Shown here: positions 17,151 to 25,282 of the stretch, one piece after another
How the letters are laid out: the number at the start of each line of letters is the position of its first letter
Numbering within the stretch: position 1 is the stretch's first letter
Source: Periweissella cryptocerci
GTDB taxonomy: Bacteria; Bacillota; Bacilli; Lactobacillales; Lactobacillaceae
Length of the DNA: 64,000 nucleotides
Reading direction: 5' to 3'
Assembly: GCF_004358325.1 (NCBI RefSeq)
Contig: NZ_CP037940.1
Location: 310,001 to 374,000, forward strand
Made by a program: the position numbers and the translations under genes
Notes under the pieces: model-generated
The model's input: only the letters and a program-made list of their open reading frames with translations
Told to the model about the DNA's origin: nothing
Databases searched by the model: none

Positions 17151-18935
17151 ATGGGAAAGAAAAAAGGCTACACAATTGGTGCCATTGCTATCATAGCGGT
17201 TGCGGGTGGAGCGTACGCAATCAGTCATCATACCAGTAACAACACACAAGTCGCAGATGCCCAGGTGGGCGATTTTAAATTAGCCTACACGAATCATGCC
17301 AAGCCCCTTAAAGATGGCACTTTGAACGTTGGTTTAACTCTCGATCAGCCCTTCACCGGTATGTTTGCACAAGAACTCGCAACTTCAACCACCGATACAA
17401 TTCTCGCTGAACCATTGGGAAACGACATTTTCAAGTCCGATGATTCATTCAAAATTGTTGATGGTGGAGCCGCCAACTTCAAGCTTGATAAGGCAACAAA
17501 AACCGCCACGATTACCTTGCGTAAGGGCTTAACTTGGTCCGATGGTCATCCGGTTGTCGCTAAGGATCTTGAATTTCCTTACGAAATTGTTGGTAATCCA
17601 GCTTATGGTGGCACAACTTATGCGGATGCAACTGCCAATATCAAGGGAATGGATGCTTTTCATACTGGTAAAGCCAAAACTATTAGTGGCATTACCTACC
17701 CGGATGGTCAAAACGGGCAAGCTATTAAGATTCAATTCACTAAACTCACACCTAGTTTGACCCAAATTGGCTCAGGCAATTACATGCAAACAGTTGCCCC
17801 CTACCATTACTATAAGAACATTAAGCCGGCTGATTTTTCTGGATCTAAACAAGTTCGCCAAGCGCCACTTTCATGGGGACCTTTCAAAGTCACTAAAGTG
17901 GTTGCCGGTCAAGCAGTTGAATATGCCCGTAACCCTTACTACTATGGTGCCAAACCCAAGCTAGCTAAAATTAATCTGCAAGTTGTTTCAACAACTAGTA
18001 TCGCAGCCGCACTAAAAGCCAAGAAGTTTGCTGTGGCCTATTTAGTACCAGGGAACGCATATCCTACAATAAAAAATTTGGCAGATTTTGTTCAAACTGG
18101 TCAATCCGCATTACAAATTAGTGCGACCTACTTCAACCTGGGACATTTTGATCAGCAAAAAGACCGTAACATCCAAGATCGTAAAACACCGCTGCAAAAC
18201 AAAGCTTTACGCGCAGCCATGGGCTATGCCTTAAATACTGATCAAGTTAACAAGAAATTTAATCACGGTTTACAAACACGGGCCAATACAATGATTCCAA
18301 CGGCCTTCGAAGGATATAATGACAAGGCTGTTAAAGGTTTCCCATTTGACGTTAAAAAGGCTGATAGTTTACTTGATGCGGCCGGCTTTAAATGGGATGC
18401 CAAACATGAATAGCGGTTGAATACGGATGGCAAGCCATTCCAGTTAACTTACTTAGTCGCTGACAAAAATGCTAATACAAAAGTAATAGCACAAAATAAT
18501 ATTCAGCAATGGAAAGCTATTGGAATCAATGTTGCGTTGTATAAAGATCGCCTAACTGACTTCAACACTTGGGCACAGATTGTTTTGGGGAATTCCGGCG
18601 ATTGGGATATCACTGAAGGAGGTTGGTCATTGAACCAAGACCCTTCACCAAAATTATTTATTCCAACCACGCCATATAATCTCGGTCACTTCACCTCACC
18701 TGAATTAACAAAAATCATCGCCAATATTGATTCAGAGAAATCTTTTGATACGAACTACCGGAAAACACAATTTAATGCTTTCCAGGAATATATGCAACGC
18801 GAAGCTGCCGTAATTCCACTGAATTTCTCAATTGATTGGAAGCCGGTCAACAAACGCGTGATTGGTTGGAACAATGCGGCCAGTGCGTATAATAACTACG
18901 GTAATTTAGCCGTTTCAGCCACTTCACCTAAATAA
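17151..18935 (+). pseudogene. Peptide-binding protein (OppA family), copy 3, interrupted by an in-frame TAG
   Basis: The frame runs 595 codons like copies 1 and 2 but contains TAG at 18411-18413 (codon 421), exactly where the paralogues have Tyr in KHEYRLN. A single base change (TAT or TAC to TAG) explains it, and no bases are gained or lost. The downstream part, residues 422-594, remains intact and conserved, with LYKDRLTDFNTWAQ and the same C-terminus as copies 1 and 2. The start has GAGGGAGA upstream and its own promoter. It probably makes a 420-residue truncated protein lacking part of lobe I/II closure, unless suppressed. The intact remainder suggests a recent mutation or a sequencing error. 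Its N-terminus also lacks a lipobox cysteine. Confidence 0.85.
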
Positions 18936-18949
18936 TCTTTGTTTTAGCA

Positions 18950-19161
18950 GTCATCCCATTAGCTAGCCACTTCAGTCAAATGGGTTGCAAATTTTAATGA
19001 GGTCACTGCGGTGGCCTTTGATTATGGGAAGAAATGAGTAGTTGTGCTTGCTTAGCTCTTCCCGCCGTAATAACCCCCATTATTCTTTCCTGGTGTAACT
19101 GAGAATTACACCCGCATCCCTACAAAAGGTCACCCTTACGTTAGTGTAAGCGTGACCTTTT
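18950..19161 (+). ncRNA. Structured 3' region with terminator, related to 16683-16946
   Basis: Potential stems are CCCATT/AATGGG (18957-18984), GGTCAC/GTGGCC (19001-19017), GGGAAG/CTTCCC (about 19027-19061), GTAA/TTAC around CTGAGA (19094-19109), and the terminator AAAAGGTCAC/GTGACCTTTT with an inner CTTAC/GTAAG hairpin (19124-19161). The block order matches the region after copy 2 (GATTATGGGAA, TTCCC/CTTCCC, TGTAACTGAGAATT). It is possibly a conserved RNA element or simply the duplicated 3' end of the gene unit. Confidence 0.45.
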
Positions 19162-19439
19162 GTCGTTACATCTTTATCGGCGGTAACTAAATTTTATGAT
19201 TGCCCAGTATTTCGTATCAGCTACGATACATTTTGTGTTAGTTTGTTTGCCCTGTTTTGTCTAACTTACCGCACATACTAGACAAGCCGTCGAAATGTTT
19301 TCGCAACATTTTTGTCATAAATGCTTCATTTTTACTTTCATTTAACCTTGGCAAGTGTATAATAACACTATCATCTAAACTGATGGTTTGGGGAACTCGT
19401 AAGCACTGGCTTGCATAAAAAAATATAGGAGGGTTAATT

Positions 19440-19604
19440 ATGTTTAATTTAATCAATATTCTGATCTTTGCGTTCATTTTAATTGCTGCTGGCCTTAAGT
19501 TAGCACGTAAAGCACTTGACCTGCTCACTGATCAAAATGCCCGTCCCGCCTTAGCCCCTATTGTGACTAAAGACGACGTGCAACAACACCGTAACCAAAA
19601 CTAA
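19440..19604 (+). CDS. Small membrane protein, 54 residues
   Basis: The ATG at 19440 has AGGAGG 8 bases upstream and encodes MFNLINILIFAFILIAAGLK followed by a basic, then hydrophilic, tail ending in HRNQN. One N-terminal membrane helix (about 4-22) with positive residues after it suggests an N-out/C-in or small anchor protein. A terminator at 19657 closes the unit. No family is recognised; the strong ribosome site and clean bounds make it a likely real gene. Confidence 0.7.
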   Translation: MFNLINILIFAFILIAAGLKLARKALDLLTDQNARPALAPIVTKDDVQQHRNQN

Positions 19605-19656
19605 CTAGCCAATATTCCGTCTTTATGTAGATGGATACTTGGCCTACCAGCTATAC

Positions 19657-19699
19657 AAAAAGTGCCCTTGCCAGTCATTTGATTGGTAAGGCACTTTTT
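19657..19699 (+). terminator. Terminator of the 54-residue membrane protein gene
   Basis: AAAAAGTGCCCTTGCC pairs with GGTAAGGCACTTTTT; the hairpin has A and T tails on both sides, so it can act in either direction. Confidence 0.85.
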
Positions 19700-19801
19700 G
19701 TATTGGTTGCAGAATTTTGTATTGGATCTTCTCAAAAAAGTAAATAATTAACTAACGCAGTGACAGTAAATCAGAAATATTTTTATATTATGCTTGACCA
19801 T

Positions 19802-19816
19802 AAATGAATAATCATT
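19802..19816. promoter_or_regulatory. TetR operator 1
   Basis: AAATGAATAATCATT (palindromic core ATGA-ATAA-TCAT) sits 13 bases before the tetR start. Its near-identical partner AATGAGTATTCATTT, the same site reversed with one change, lies before the neighbouring SDR gene at 20436-20450. This points to autoregulation and co-control by the TetR at 19829. Confidence 0.65.
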
Positions 19817-19828
19817 TATTATTACCTC

Positions 19829-20407
19829 ATGCGAACACGAGATGAAAATAAAATAAAAGCTATTTCGACGGCGGTTTTTGAAATCACTTTGCATGAAGGA
19901 CTCGCCCACCTCTCCATTGGTAAGATTGCCAAAGCCGCTGGTGTTAGTCCTGCAACAGCCTACATCTACTATGCTGACAAAACTGACATGTTAAGTCAAA
20001 TTTTCCTTGAAGTCAAAGTCTTGATGGATACCGGTTTGGCTGAAAGCCTCTTGTCACAACATGATTTACGTCAACAAGTAGCAGCAGCGTTACGGCACTT
20101 TGGCCACCGTTTCATTCAATACCCCTTGGAAGCTAACTTCATGCAAGCTGTTCAAGCTAATCCGGATGAAATCAATGCTAAAGCATATGAACAGTCATTT
20201 GCACTGGCCCAACCGCTAACTGATTTATTGACGAAGGCGCTAGCAACTGAAACCTTGCGAACCAACGATGTGGACAAGATTATTGCGTTGACGTTTGGCG
20301 CCATGACGACTTACTTGCAACAAAAATTTCAAAACAAACAACCCGTTAGTGATGCCGATCTTGATGATTTAATCAACCTCACATTGCATGCTGTTTTTGC
20401 CGATTAA
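19829..20407 (+). CDS. TetR-family transcriptional regulator
   Basis: This 192-residue protein has an N-terminal TetR helix-turn-helix (about 9-55): FEITLHEGLAHLSIGKIAKA then GVSPATAYIYYADKTDMLSQIF. A helical ligand-binding domain fills the rest. The AAATGAATAnTCATT operator in front of it and in front of the SDR gene 105 bases downstream suggests it represses both. The start is at the first ATG, very close to its promoter; no strong ribosome site is visible (CCTCATGCG), so it may be a short-leader mRNA. The inducer is unknown. Confidence 0.88.
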   Translation: MRTRDENKIKAISTAVFEITLHEGLAHLSIGKIAKAAGVSPATAYIYYADKTDMLSQIFLEVKVLMDTGLAESLLSQHDLRQQVAAALRHFGHRFIQYPLEANFMQAVQANPDEINAKAYEQSFALAQPLTDLLTKALATETLRTNDVDKIIALTFGAMTTYLQQKFQNKQPVSDADLDDLINLTLHAVFAD

Positions 20408-20435
20408 GTTCGGCATTTATTTTCATCATTAAGTG

Positions 20436-20450
20436 AATGAGTATTCATTT
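20436..20450. promoter_or_regulatory. TetR operator 2
   Basis: AATGAGTATTCATTT is the inverted match of the operator at 19802-19816 with one base changed. It lies 63-77 bases before the SDR start at 20513. Confidence 0.65.
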
Positions 20451-20512
20451 AATTAACTACTACGCGTAACTCACACTAACTCTAACCACACAAAAGGAAT
20501 AGGAATAATAAC

Positions 20513-21346
20513 ATGACCAAACAAGTTGTAATCATTACTGGAATTAGTTCAGGCATGGGCCGCGCTGCCGCCCTCTTATTCAATCAGCGCAATTGGATTG
20601 TCTATGGTGGGGCACGGCGAATTGATCAAATGGCCGATTTAGCCGCGGCGGGGATTCACGTTCAAGCACTTGATGTCACCGATGAAGCATCAACTCAAGC
20701 CATTGTTAATCGTGTTATTGCTGACCAAGGCCGGATTGATGTGCTTATTAACAATGCTGGTTACGGCGAATATGGTGCACTTGAAGAAGTTACAATGGCG
20801 AAAGCCAAAGCACAATTTGACGTGAATGTCTTCGGCCTCGCCAATATGACACAACTGGTTTTACCAACCATGCGTGCACAACATTCGGGCCGAATTATCA
20901 ATAACTCTTCGATTGGTGGCCGTGTCTATATGCCAATTGGTGGCTGGTATCACGCCTCAAAGCATGCGTTAGAAGTTTATTCAGACGTTTTACGCATGGA
21001 AGTCCAAGAATTTGGGATTAATGTTTCGGTCATCGAACCTGGTGGAACTGCCACCGAATGGGCCGATGTCGCCATGAAAGCCGGAAAAGCTTCCACCGCT
21101 AACACCTCTCCTTATGCAAAATACATGACCGCCTTCGACCAAGTCACTACCGGTAACACATCAGTTCCATTAGCCACACCAGAAAAGATTGCTGAACTAA
21201 TGTGGCAAGCTGCGACTGCCAAGAAACCCAAGCTACGCTACTTACCTGGGTTCTTTGAACGGGCGATGGTATTTGCCGCCCGTCACCTCCCAGTTCGCAC
21301 GTACCAAGCTCTCACCATGAGTACGTTTAAACGCATGATGAAATAA
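20513..21346 (+). CDS. Short-chain dehydrogenase/reductase (classical SDR)
   Basis: This 277-residue NAD(P)-dependent oxidoreductase has a TGISSGMGRAAALLF cofactor motif (residues 10-24), NNAG at about 82, the catalytic Ser in NNSSIGGR and YxxxK in YHASKHALEVYSD, and VIEPGGTATEWADV after it. The substrate cannot be told; the 277-residue form resembles proteins named oxidoreductase or KDSR-like SDR in lactic acid bacteria. AAAGGAATAGG gives the ribosome site. It is most likely regulated by the TetR protein upstream via a shared operator. Confidence 0.92.
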   Translation: MTKQVVIITGISSGMGRAAALLFNQRNWIVYGGARRIDQMADLAAAGIHVQALDVTDEASTQAIVNRVIADQGRIDVLINNAGYGEYGALEEVTMAKAKAQFDVNVFGLANMTQLVLPTMRAQHSGRIINNSSIGGRVYMPIGGWYHASKHALEVYSDVLRMEVQEFGINVSVIEPGGTATEWADVAMKAGKASTANTSPYAKYMTAFDQVTTGNTSVPLATPEKIAELMWQAATAKKPKLRYLPGFFERAMVFAARHLPVRTYQALTMSTFKRMMK

Positions 21347-21351
21347 TCACG

Positions 21352-21391
21352 AAAAATCCTAGTCGCCAACTTTAAGGCGGCTAGGATTTTT
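21352..21391. terminator. Bidirectional terminator between SDR and MarR genes
   Basis: AAAAATCCTAGTCGCC pairs with GGCGGCTAGGATTTTT around a 7-base loop; A/T tails on both sides serve the convergent genes. Confidence 0.9.
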
Positions 21392-21398
21392 GTCTATT

Positions 21399-22007
21399 TT
21401 AAAACAAAATTTCCAGTAAACCCGCGACTTTATTTAAGTCTGTGGCGTTTAACTGATTAATTTTTTGGTGAACTTGTTGGGCAATTTGATCTTTTGCTGA
21501 CAAGTCTGGTACTGCTGCTTCAGTATCCAGCCACGACCGCGTAGCAACTTGCCGTAAGAAATGATTAATTAACTGCAACTCATTATCATCAAAGGATTGT
21601 AGATACATCGTCAAATTTTGTTCGATACGGCGATGCAATGCGGCATGTTGCGTGTCGATTGCGATTCCTTTCGCCGTTAACGCGAATAAAACTTCTTTCT
21701 TATTATTTGGCATTGATTCAGCTACGACCAGTCCAAGTGCAATTAAACTCTTAGTCGTCTTCGAAACCGTTCCCTTGGGAATGGCAGTTGTTTGCGCAAT
21801 CAACGTCCCATTGGCTGGTTGTAACTGACCAATCGCCGCTAACACGTGTAATTTCAAAGTGCTTAACTGTTCAAACACATCACCCAACGTCGCGTCGTGT
21901 ATCTGTGCTTGTAACCATTTTTGTTCATCATCTTGCTCTGCTTGTAGCCGTTTTTCCAATGCATAGAAATTTTCAAGTACATCGGTAATAACTAATTCGT
22001 TTTGCAT
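21399..22007 (-). CDS. MarR-like winged-helix regulator
   Basis: This 202-residue protein has a winged-helix DNA-binding region around residues 45-110: LHVLAAIGQLQPANGTLIAQ then TTAIPKGTVSKTTKSLIALGLV and the wing NNKKEVLFALTAKG. This is MarR-type architecture. The start at 22007 follows GAAAGG 8 bases upstream. It is divergent from the azoreductase-like gene at 22167, and palindromic TTTCTCGAGAAA with a related TTTCAAGAAA lies in the gap, so it likely represses both and responds to quinones or electrophiles as related regulators do. Confidence 0.85.
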   Translation of the reverse strand: MQNELVITDVLENFYALEKRLQAEQDDEQKWLQAQIHDATLGDVFEQLSTLKLHVLAAIGQLQPANGTLIAQTTAIPKGTVSKTTKSLIALGLVVAESMPNNKKEVLFALTAKGIAIDTQHAALHRRIEQNLTMYLQSFDDNELQLINHFLRQVATRSWLDTEAAVPDLSAKDQIAQQVHQKINQLNATDLNKVAGLLEILF

Positions 22008-22058
22008 AATAGTTACCTTTCTTTTTTGTTTTTCAAGAAACATTAATTTTAATTTTGT

Positions 22059-22070
22059 TTTCTCGAGAAA
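22059..22070. promoter_or_regulatory. Palindromic operator TTTCTCGAGAAA, with a half-related site at 22031-22040
   Basis: TTTCTCGAGAAA is a perfect 12-bp palindrome, and TTTCAAGAAA 19 bases to its left is a similar motif. Both lie between the divergent MarR and azoreductase genes, the expected place for the MarR binding sites. Confidence 0.55.
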
Positions 22071-22166
22071 TAATATTTGACTTTATTGTTACATTGTACT
22101 ATATTATTCCACAGCAACCAAATAGTTGCAAATGAAACAATATTAAAATTGGAGATAATTATTAAC

Positions 22167-22814
22167 ATGAAAACTTTACTTTACGTCGATGCTCACCCAC
22201 TTACCGCTGCTGAATCAAAAACTTTACAAGTTGCTGATGCCTTTGTCGCGGCTTGGCAAACGGCTAACCCTACTGGTCACATTGAAACTTTAAAATTATC
22301 AGAAGCTAACATTCCAACTTTAGATAAGGATGTTTTTGGTACGTGGTTGAAGCAAAAGAAGATTGGTTTAGGCGCACCGCTTGCAATGTCAGCGGATGAA
22401 AACGCCTTATTGAGCCAATTCAACACGTTGATTGACCAATTTGTTAACGCTGATGTTGTCGTCTTCGCTAACCCAATGTGGAACCACTTCTTGCCCGCTA
22501 TTTTGAAGCAATATTTGGATGATGTCCTACAAGCTGGTGTCGCCTTCAAATACACTGCACATGGTCCAGTCGGGTTACTTAGTGATAAGCAAATCATCCA
22601 CATTCAATCAGCTGGCGGTGTTTACGATCACACTTCAATGCGCGCAGACTTTGGTGATGCTTACTTGCAAGCAATGGTCGAATTTATCGGTTTGAGTATT
22701 GATGATGAATACCACACTATTTTTATCGAAGGAGCAGACTCTAATCCAGCGCAACGTGATGCCATCATCACAGCTGCCAAAACGGAAGCTCAAAATTTGG
22801 CGGTAACTTTATAA
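22167..22814 (+). CDS. FMN-dependent NADH:quinone/azo reductase (AzoR-like flavodoxin fold)
   Basis: This 215-residue protein begins MKTLLYVDAHPLTAAESKTL, the phosphate-binding start typical of the AzoR/NAD(P)H dehydrogenase flavodoxin-like family, followed by FANPMWNHFLPAILKQYLDDVLQAGVAFKYT and LLSDKQIIHIQSAGGVYD, both standard in AzoR. The enzyme uses NAD(P)H and FMN for two-electron reduction of quinones and azo bonds. The ATG at 22167 with TTGGAGATAATT upstream is the start. Its divergent neighbour is a MarR regulator, a common arrangement for quinone stress. Confidence 0.92.
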   Translation: MKTLLYVDAHPLTAAESKTLQVADAFVAAWQTANPTGHIETLKLSEANIPTLDKDVFGTWLKQKKIGLGAPLAMSADENALLSQFNTLIDQFVNADVVVFANPMWNHFLPAILKQYLDDVLQAGVAFKYTAHGPVGLLSDKQIIHIQSAGGVYDHTSMRADFGDAYLQAMVEFIGLSIDDEYHTIFIEGADSNPAQRDAIITAAKTEAQNLAVTL

Positions 22815-22835
22815 GCTAGCGGGCATTAAGAAAAT

Positions 22836-22872
22836 AAAAGGACGAATCGATAATCCGATTCGTCCTTTTTTT
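22836..22872 (+). terminator. Terminator of the azoreductase gene
   Basis: AAAAGGACGAATCG pairs with CGATTCGTCCTTTTTTT around a 5-6 base loop. The following repeat element begins in or right after its T-tract. Confidence 0.9.
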
Positions 22873-23231
22873 CTCTATTTTTATTCTAGTGTAGAATTCT
22901 CATTTCTGTACTTTTGTCCAAGGTATATTCATTTACCATGGAATATACTTTGGACACTAGTCTGAGAATTATTACTAACTAGCGGAGCGCCGGTAAATTG
23001 CTTGGCGGGCGCAGCCTTTACACCACGACTGGGGTGATATGTGTGCAACACATATCGCCGCTGAGGATGAGATGAGGAGTCTTAGGAATTTATTCCTTAG
23101 AGTCCCAGCTTATCCGAACCTCCCAAGACCGCACTTTGGCTTGGGAGGTTGCTTCCAGCGTGGTGCGCCAAGCAATTTACTGGCGCGTAGTGGTCAAGTC
23201 TATTCAATCCCACGCCAGGCGGAATAAAGCC
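22871..23231 (+). mobile_element. Non-coding structured repeat with ISL3-like ends, copy A (about 361 bp)
   Basis: The left end TTCTCTATTTTTATTCTAG and right end CCACGCCAGGCGGAATAAAGCC resemble the terminal repeats of the ISL3 element at 1223-2752. Inside are a hairpin GTCCAAGGTATATTC/GGAATATACTTTGGAC (22918-22956) and a large fold closed by a 21-bp stem, 22987-23007 with 23166-23186 (one G-U pair). This encloses GCCTTTACACC, a GATATGTGTG/CACATATC hairpin, GCTGAGGATGAGATGAGGAG with a TCTTAGGAA/TTCCTTAGA hairpin, and a 9-bp CCTCCCAAG/CTTGGGAGG hairpin (23118-23153). A 62-codon ORF inside is judged not coding. No clear target duplication remains. Confidence 0.8.
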
Positions 23232-23253
23232 TATTTTCACATTTCCTACCTGA

Positions 23254-24537
23254 TTACGATCCAGCAAAAATACTATTATATGCTTGCGGGGTAATATCGT
23301 TTGAGTAGAAACCACGTACTCCATTGCTATGCAAAGCTTTTAACTGATTAATGTCATCAATGGTATGCGTATAAACTACCACGTTATTTTTCACTAATGA
23401 GTATAAATACTTATCAAGACGCGCCTTGGGTACGGTGACTGTGTTGATTTCGGGGTGTGCTTTTACAAAATCAACCACTTGCCATTCCAAATCTTTTGAA
23501 CGATATAACGTGTAAATGACTGACGGAAACTTGTGGACACTCGTCATCACAGGATACATCTGTTCATTGTAAATTTGGGGAATCACGCGATCGAGCACAT
23601 CGGGACTATATTGCTTAGCGGCATCAACCATATCACGGAATTGCTCTTTGATTTGAGCATTCGTATATTCAAATGATTTACTATCCGTGATGATATACAA
23701 GTCTTTGTTCATTTCCATTAACTTAAATACATCATCAAGTAACATCGGTTGATAGTGGATTCCGTCCTGAGGATTACGAACGCCATCTTTCATCCATTCG
23801 GCTGCCGTGGGAGCTTTGGCATACCCTGCATCTTGCCAGTCGTGCACCAACGCTAATTTACCATCACTCGTTAAACACATGTCGAGTTCAATTGTCCGAT
23901 AACCTAAGTTATAGCTTTGGACCATTGCATCATAGGAATTCGTATAACTCAATGTCTTCCCATCCTTACGCAATGCACCACCCGCGTGTGCAATCACTGA
24001 CTGTGAACGCCATGACGTCGTTGTATGACTAATATCAGCGACGGTTGGTTGCCCATAATTGGCGGTAATCACCTTGTTGATGATTGGTGCAAGCGCGTCG
24101 GTTTGCATGTAGTATGCACCGTTTTCTTGCTTGATTTTATCCTTAATTTCGTAGTTAAATGGTCCCTTATGTGCTTGGCCGGTTGCTTGATCAAACACAA
24201 TATCTTCGTTGACACCATGTTCACTCTTCAAGTACTTTAACTGTTTTGGGTTTTCAGTTGTTCCCACTTGATACCCGGCTAATTTCATAACCGTATCTAA
24301 ATTTACAAAGCCGGTATTAGCCAAAACTTTAGCCGCTTGGAATTGCTTAGCCTTCAATGCCCGCTTGGCCTCTTGTTGGCGAGCAGCGGTGGCATTCGCG
24401 CGATAGTCGATTGTGCCTAAGACAACTAGCGCAATTACTAACAAAATTCCCGCTATCCGAAAACTCCAGTTCATTCTTTTACGCTGCAATACTTTCCGTT
24501 TTGCTTCTAATTCTTGATGGTTCATTTCCCGATTCAA
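23254..24537 (-). CDS. Membrane-anchored glycerophosphodiester phosphodiesterase
   Basis: This is a 427-residue protein. A TTG at 24537 with GGAGG 9 bases upstream is the preferred start; the next ATG (24525) is too far from it. Residues 28-45 form a signal-anchor helix, and about 60-155 is an Ala/Lys-rich stalk region. From about 175 the GDPD barrel begins: SVIAHAGGALRKDGK, GYRTIELDMCLTSDGKLALVHD with the metal-binding Glu-Asp pair and His, and LYIITDSKSFEYTNAQIK later. It should hydrolyse glycerophosphodiesters outside the membrane, perhaps from lipid or teichoic acid turnover. The HAGG in place of the usual HRG is a conservative deviation seen in some family members. Confidence 0.88.
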   Translation of the reverse strand: MNREMNHQELEAKRKVLQRKRMNWSFRIAGILLVIALVVLGTIDYRANATAARQQEAKRALKAKQFQAAKVLANTGFVNLDTVMKLAGYQVGTTENPKQLKYLKSEHGVNEDIVFDQATGQAHKGPFNYEIKDKIKQENGAYYMQTDALAPIINKVITANYGQPTVADISHTTTSWRSQSVIAHAGGALRKDGKTLSYTNSYDAMVQSYNLGYRTIELDMCLTSDGKLALVHDWQDAGYAKAPTAAEWMKDGVRNPQDGIHYQPMLLDDVFKLMEMNKDLYIITDSKSFEYTNAQIKEQFRDMVDAAKQYSPDVLDRVIPQIYNEQMYPVMTSVHKFPSVIYTLYRSKDLEWQVVDFVKAHPEINTVTVPKARLDKYLYSLVKNNVVVYTHTIDDINQLKALHSNGVRGFYSNDITPQAYNSIFAGS

Positions 24538-24856
24538 ATGTGCCTACCTCCTCGTATTCCATCAATGATGATATCCACACCCTCATAATTTCCCTAATAC
24601 TAAATATTTTACAATAATTTTTCGTTCTTTGTGTTTCAGTTTAGCACAATCTTCATTACGAAATGTGGTCAGATGCTTGCCGGTTTTAATGAGAGCGCTT
24701 CATGTTTCCTGGTATGCCAAATACACAATTGACTTACCACAATAATCTCCATTTTTATGCCGATTTCTTCACATTAAAAAGTTATGCTAGATACATATTA
24801 CTTTAGGTATTCCAAGTAATTATCATGTAATAAAATTTGGAAGGAGGATTAGTCTC
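24538..24856. other. Divergent promoter region, no gene
   Basis: This 319-base gap lies between divergent genes. AT-rich promoter-like stretches are visible (TTGACT at about 24731 and TTCACA near 24767 with TA-rich -10 candidates), but no conserved operator or RNA structure was recognised. Confidence 0.4.
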
Positions 24857-25216
24857 ATGGCAGACATTAATATTACTGTGAACAGCGGAACTGGTGGCGA
24901 AATGAAACACGGTCGCAATTCATTTTTCGATGGTGGCGTTGTTTCGCTCATTGGCTGGTACATTCTCGGCTTTTTTGTGACTGCATTGACCTTGGGAATT
25001 TGTTATCCGTGGTCAATCACAATGGTCTATGGCTGGAAAATAAATCATACCGTTATTGATGGCCATCGCATGCACTTTAGCGGCTCTGCGGTTGGTTTAT
25101 TCGGTAATTGGATTAAATGGTTATTACTCAGTATCATCACTATTGGCATTTACCTTTTCTGGGTCCAAATTAAACTGGAAGACTGGAAAGCTAAGAACAC
25201 CACTTTCAGCAATTAA
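24857..25216 (+). CDS. DUF898 (YjgN-like) small membrane protein
   Basis: This 119-residue protein with GGAAGGAGG upstream has the DUF898-type pattern: FDGGVVSLIGWYILGFFVTA then TLGICYPWSITMVYGWKINHTVIDGHRMHFSG, and a second hydrophobic half (about 80-105) ending FWVQIKLEDWKAKNT. It has two or three membrane segments. The biochemical function of this family is unknown. It stands alone with a strong terminator. Confidence 0.85.
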   Translation: MADINITVNSGTGGEMKHGRNSFFDGGVVSLIGWYILGFFVTALTLGICYPWSITMVYGWKINHTVIDGHRMHFSGSAVGLFGNWIKWLLLSIITIGIYLFWVQIKLEDWKAKNTTFSN

Positions 25217-25233
25217 CCTTCTTATGTCTCCCT

Positions 25234-25275
25234 AAAAATGACGACTCACTAATTTTCTAGTGAGCCGTCATTTTT
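25234..25275. terminator. Bidirectional terminator
   Basis: AAAAATGACG-CTCACTA pairs with TAGTGAG-CGTCATTTTT; it serves the DUF898 gene and the convergent NAD(P)-binding protein gene. Confidence 0.9.
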
Positions 25276-25282
25276 AGCATAT

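Noticed and set aside
18411..18413. Pyrrolysine or other recoding of TAG
   Set aside because: Paralogues have Tyr at this place and the organism type does not use such recoding; a point mutation is simpler.
23039..23227. 62-codon ORF in repeat copy A with a similar ORF in copy B (38603-38812)
   Set aside because: The two translations look alike only because the DNA is alike; copy C does not keep the frame, base changes preserve RNA pairing, and there is no ribosome site.
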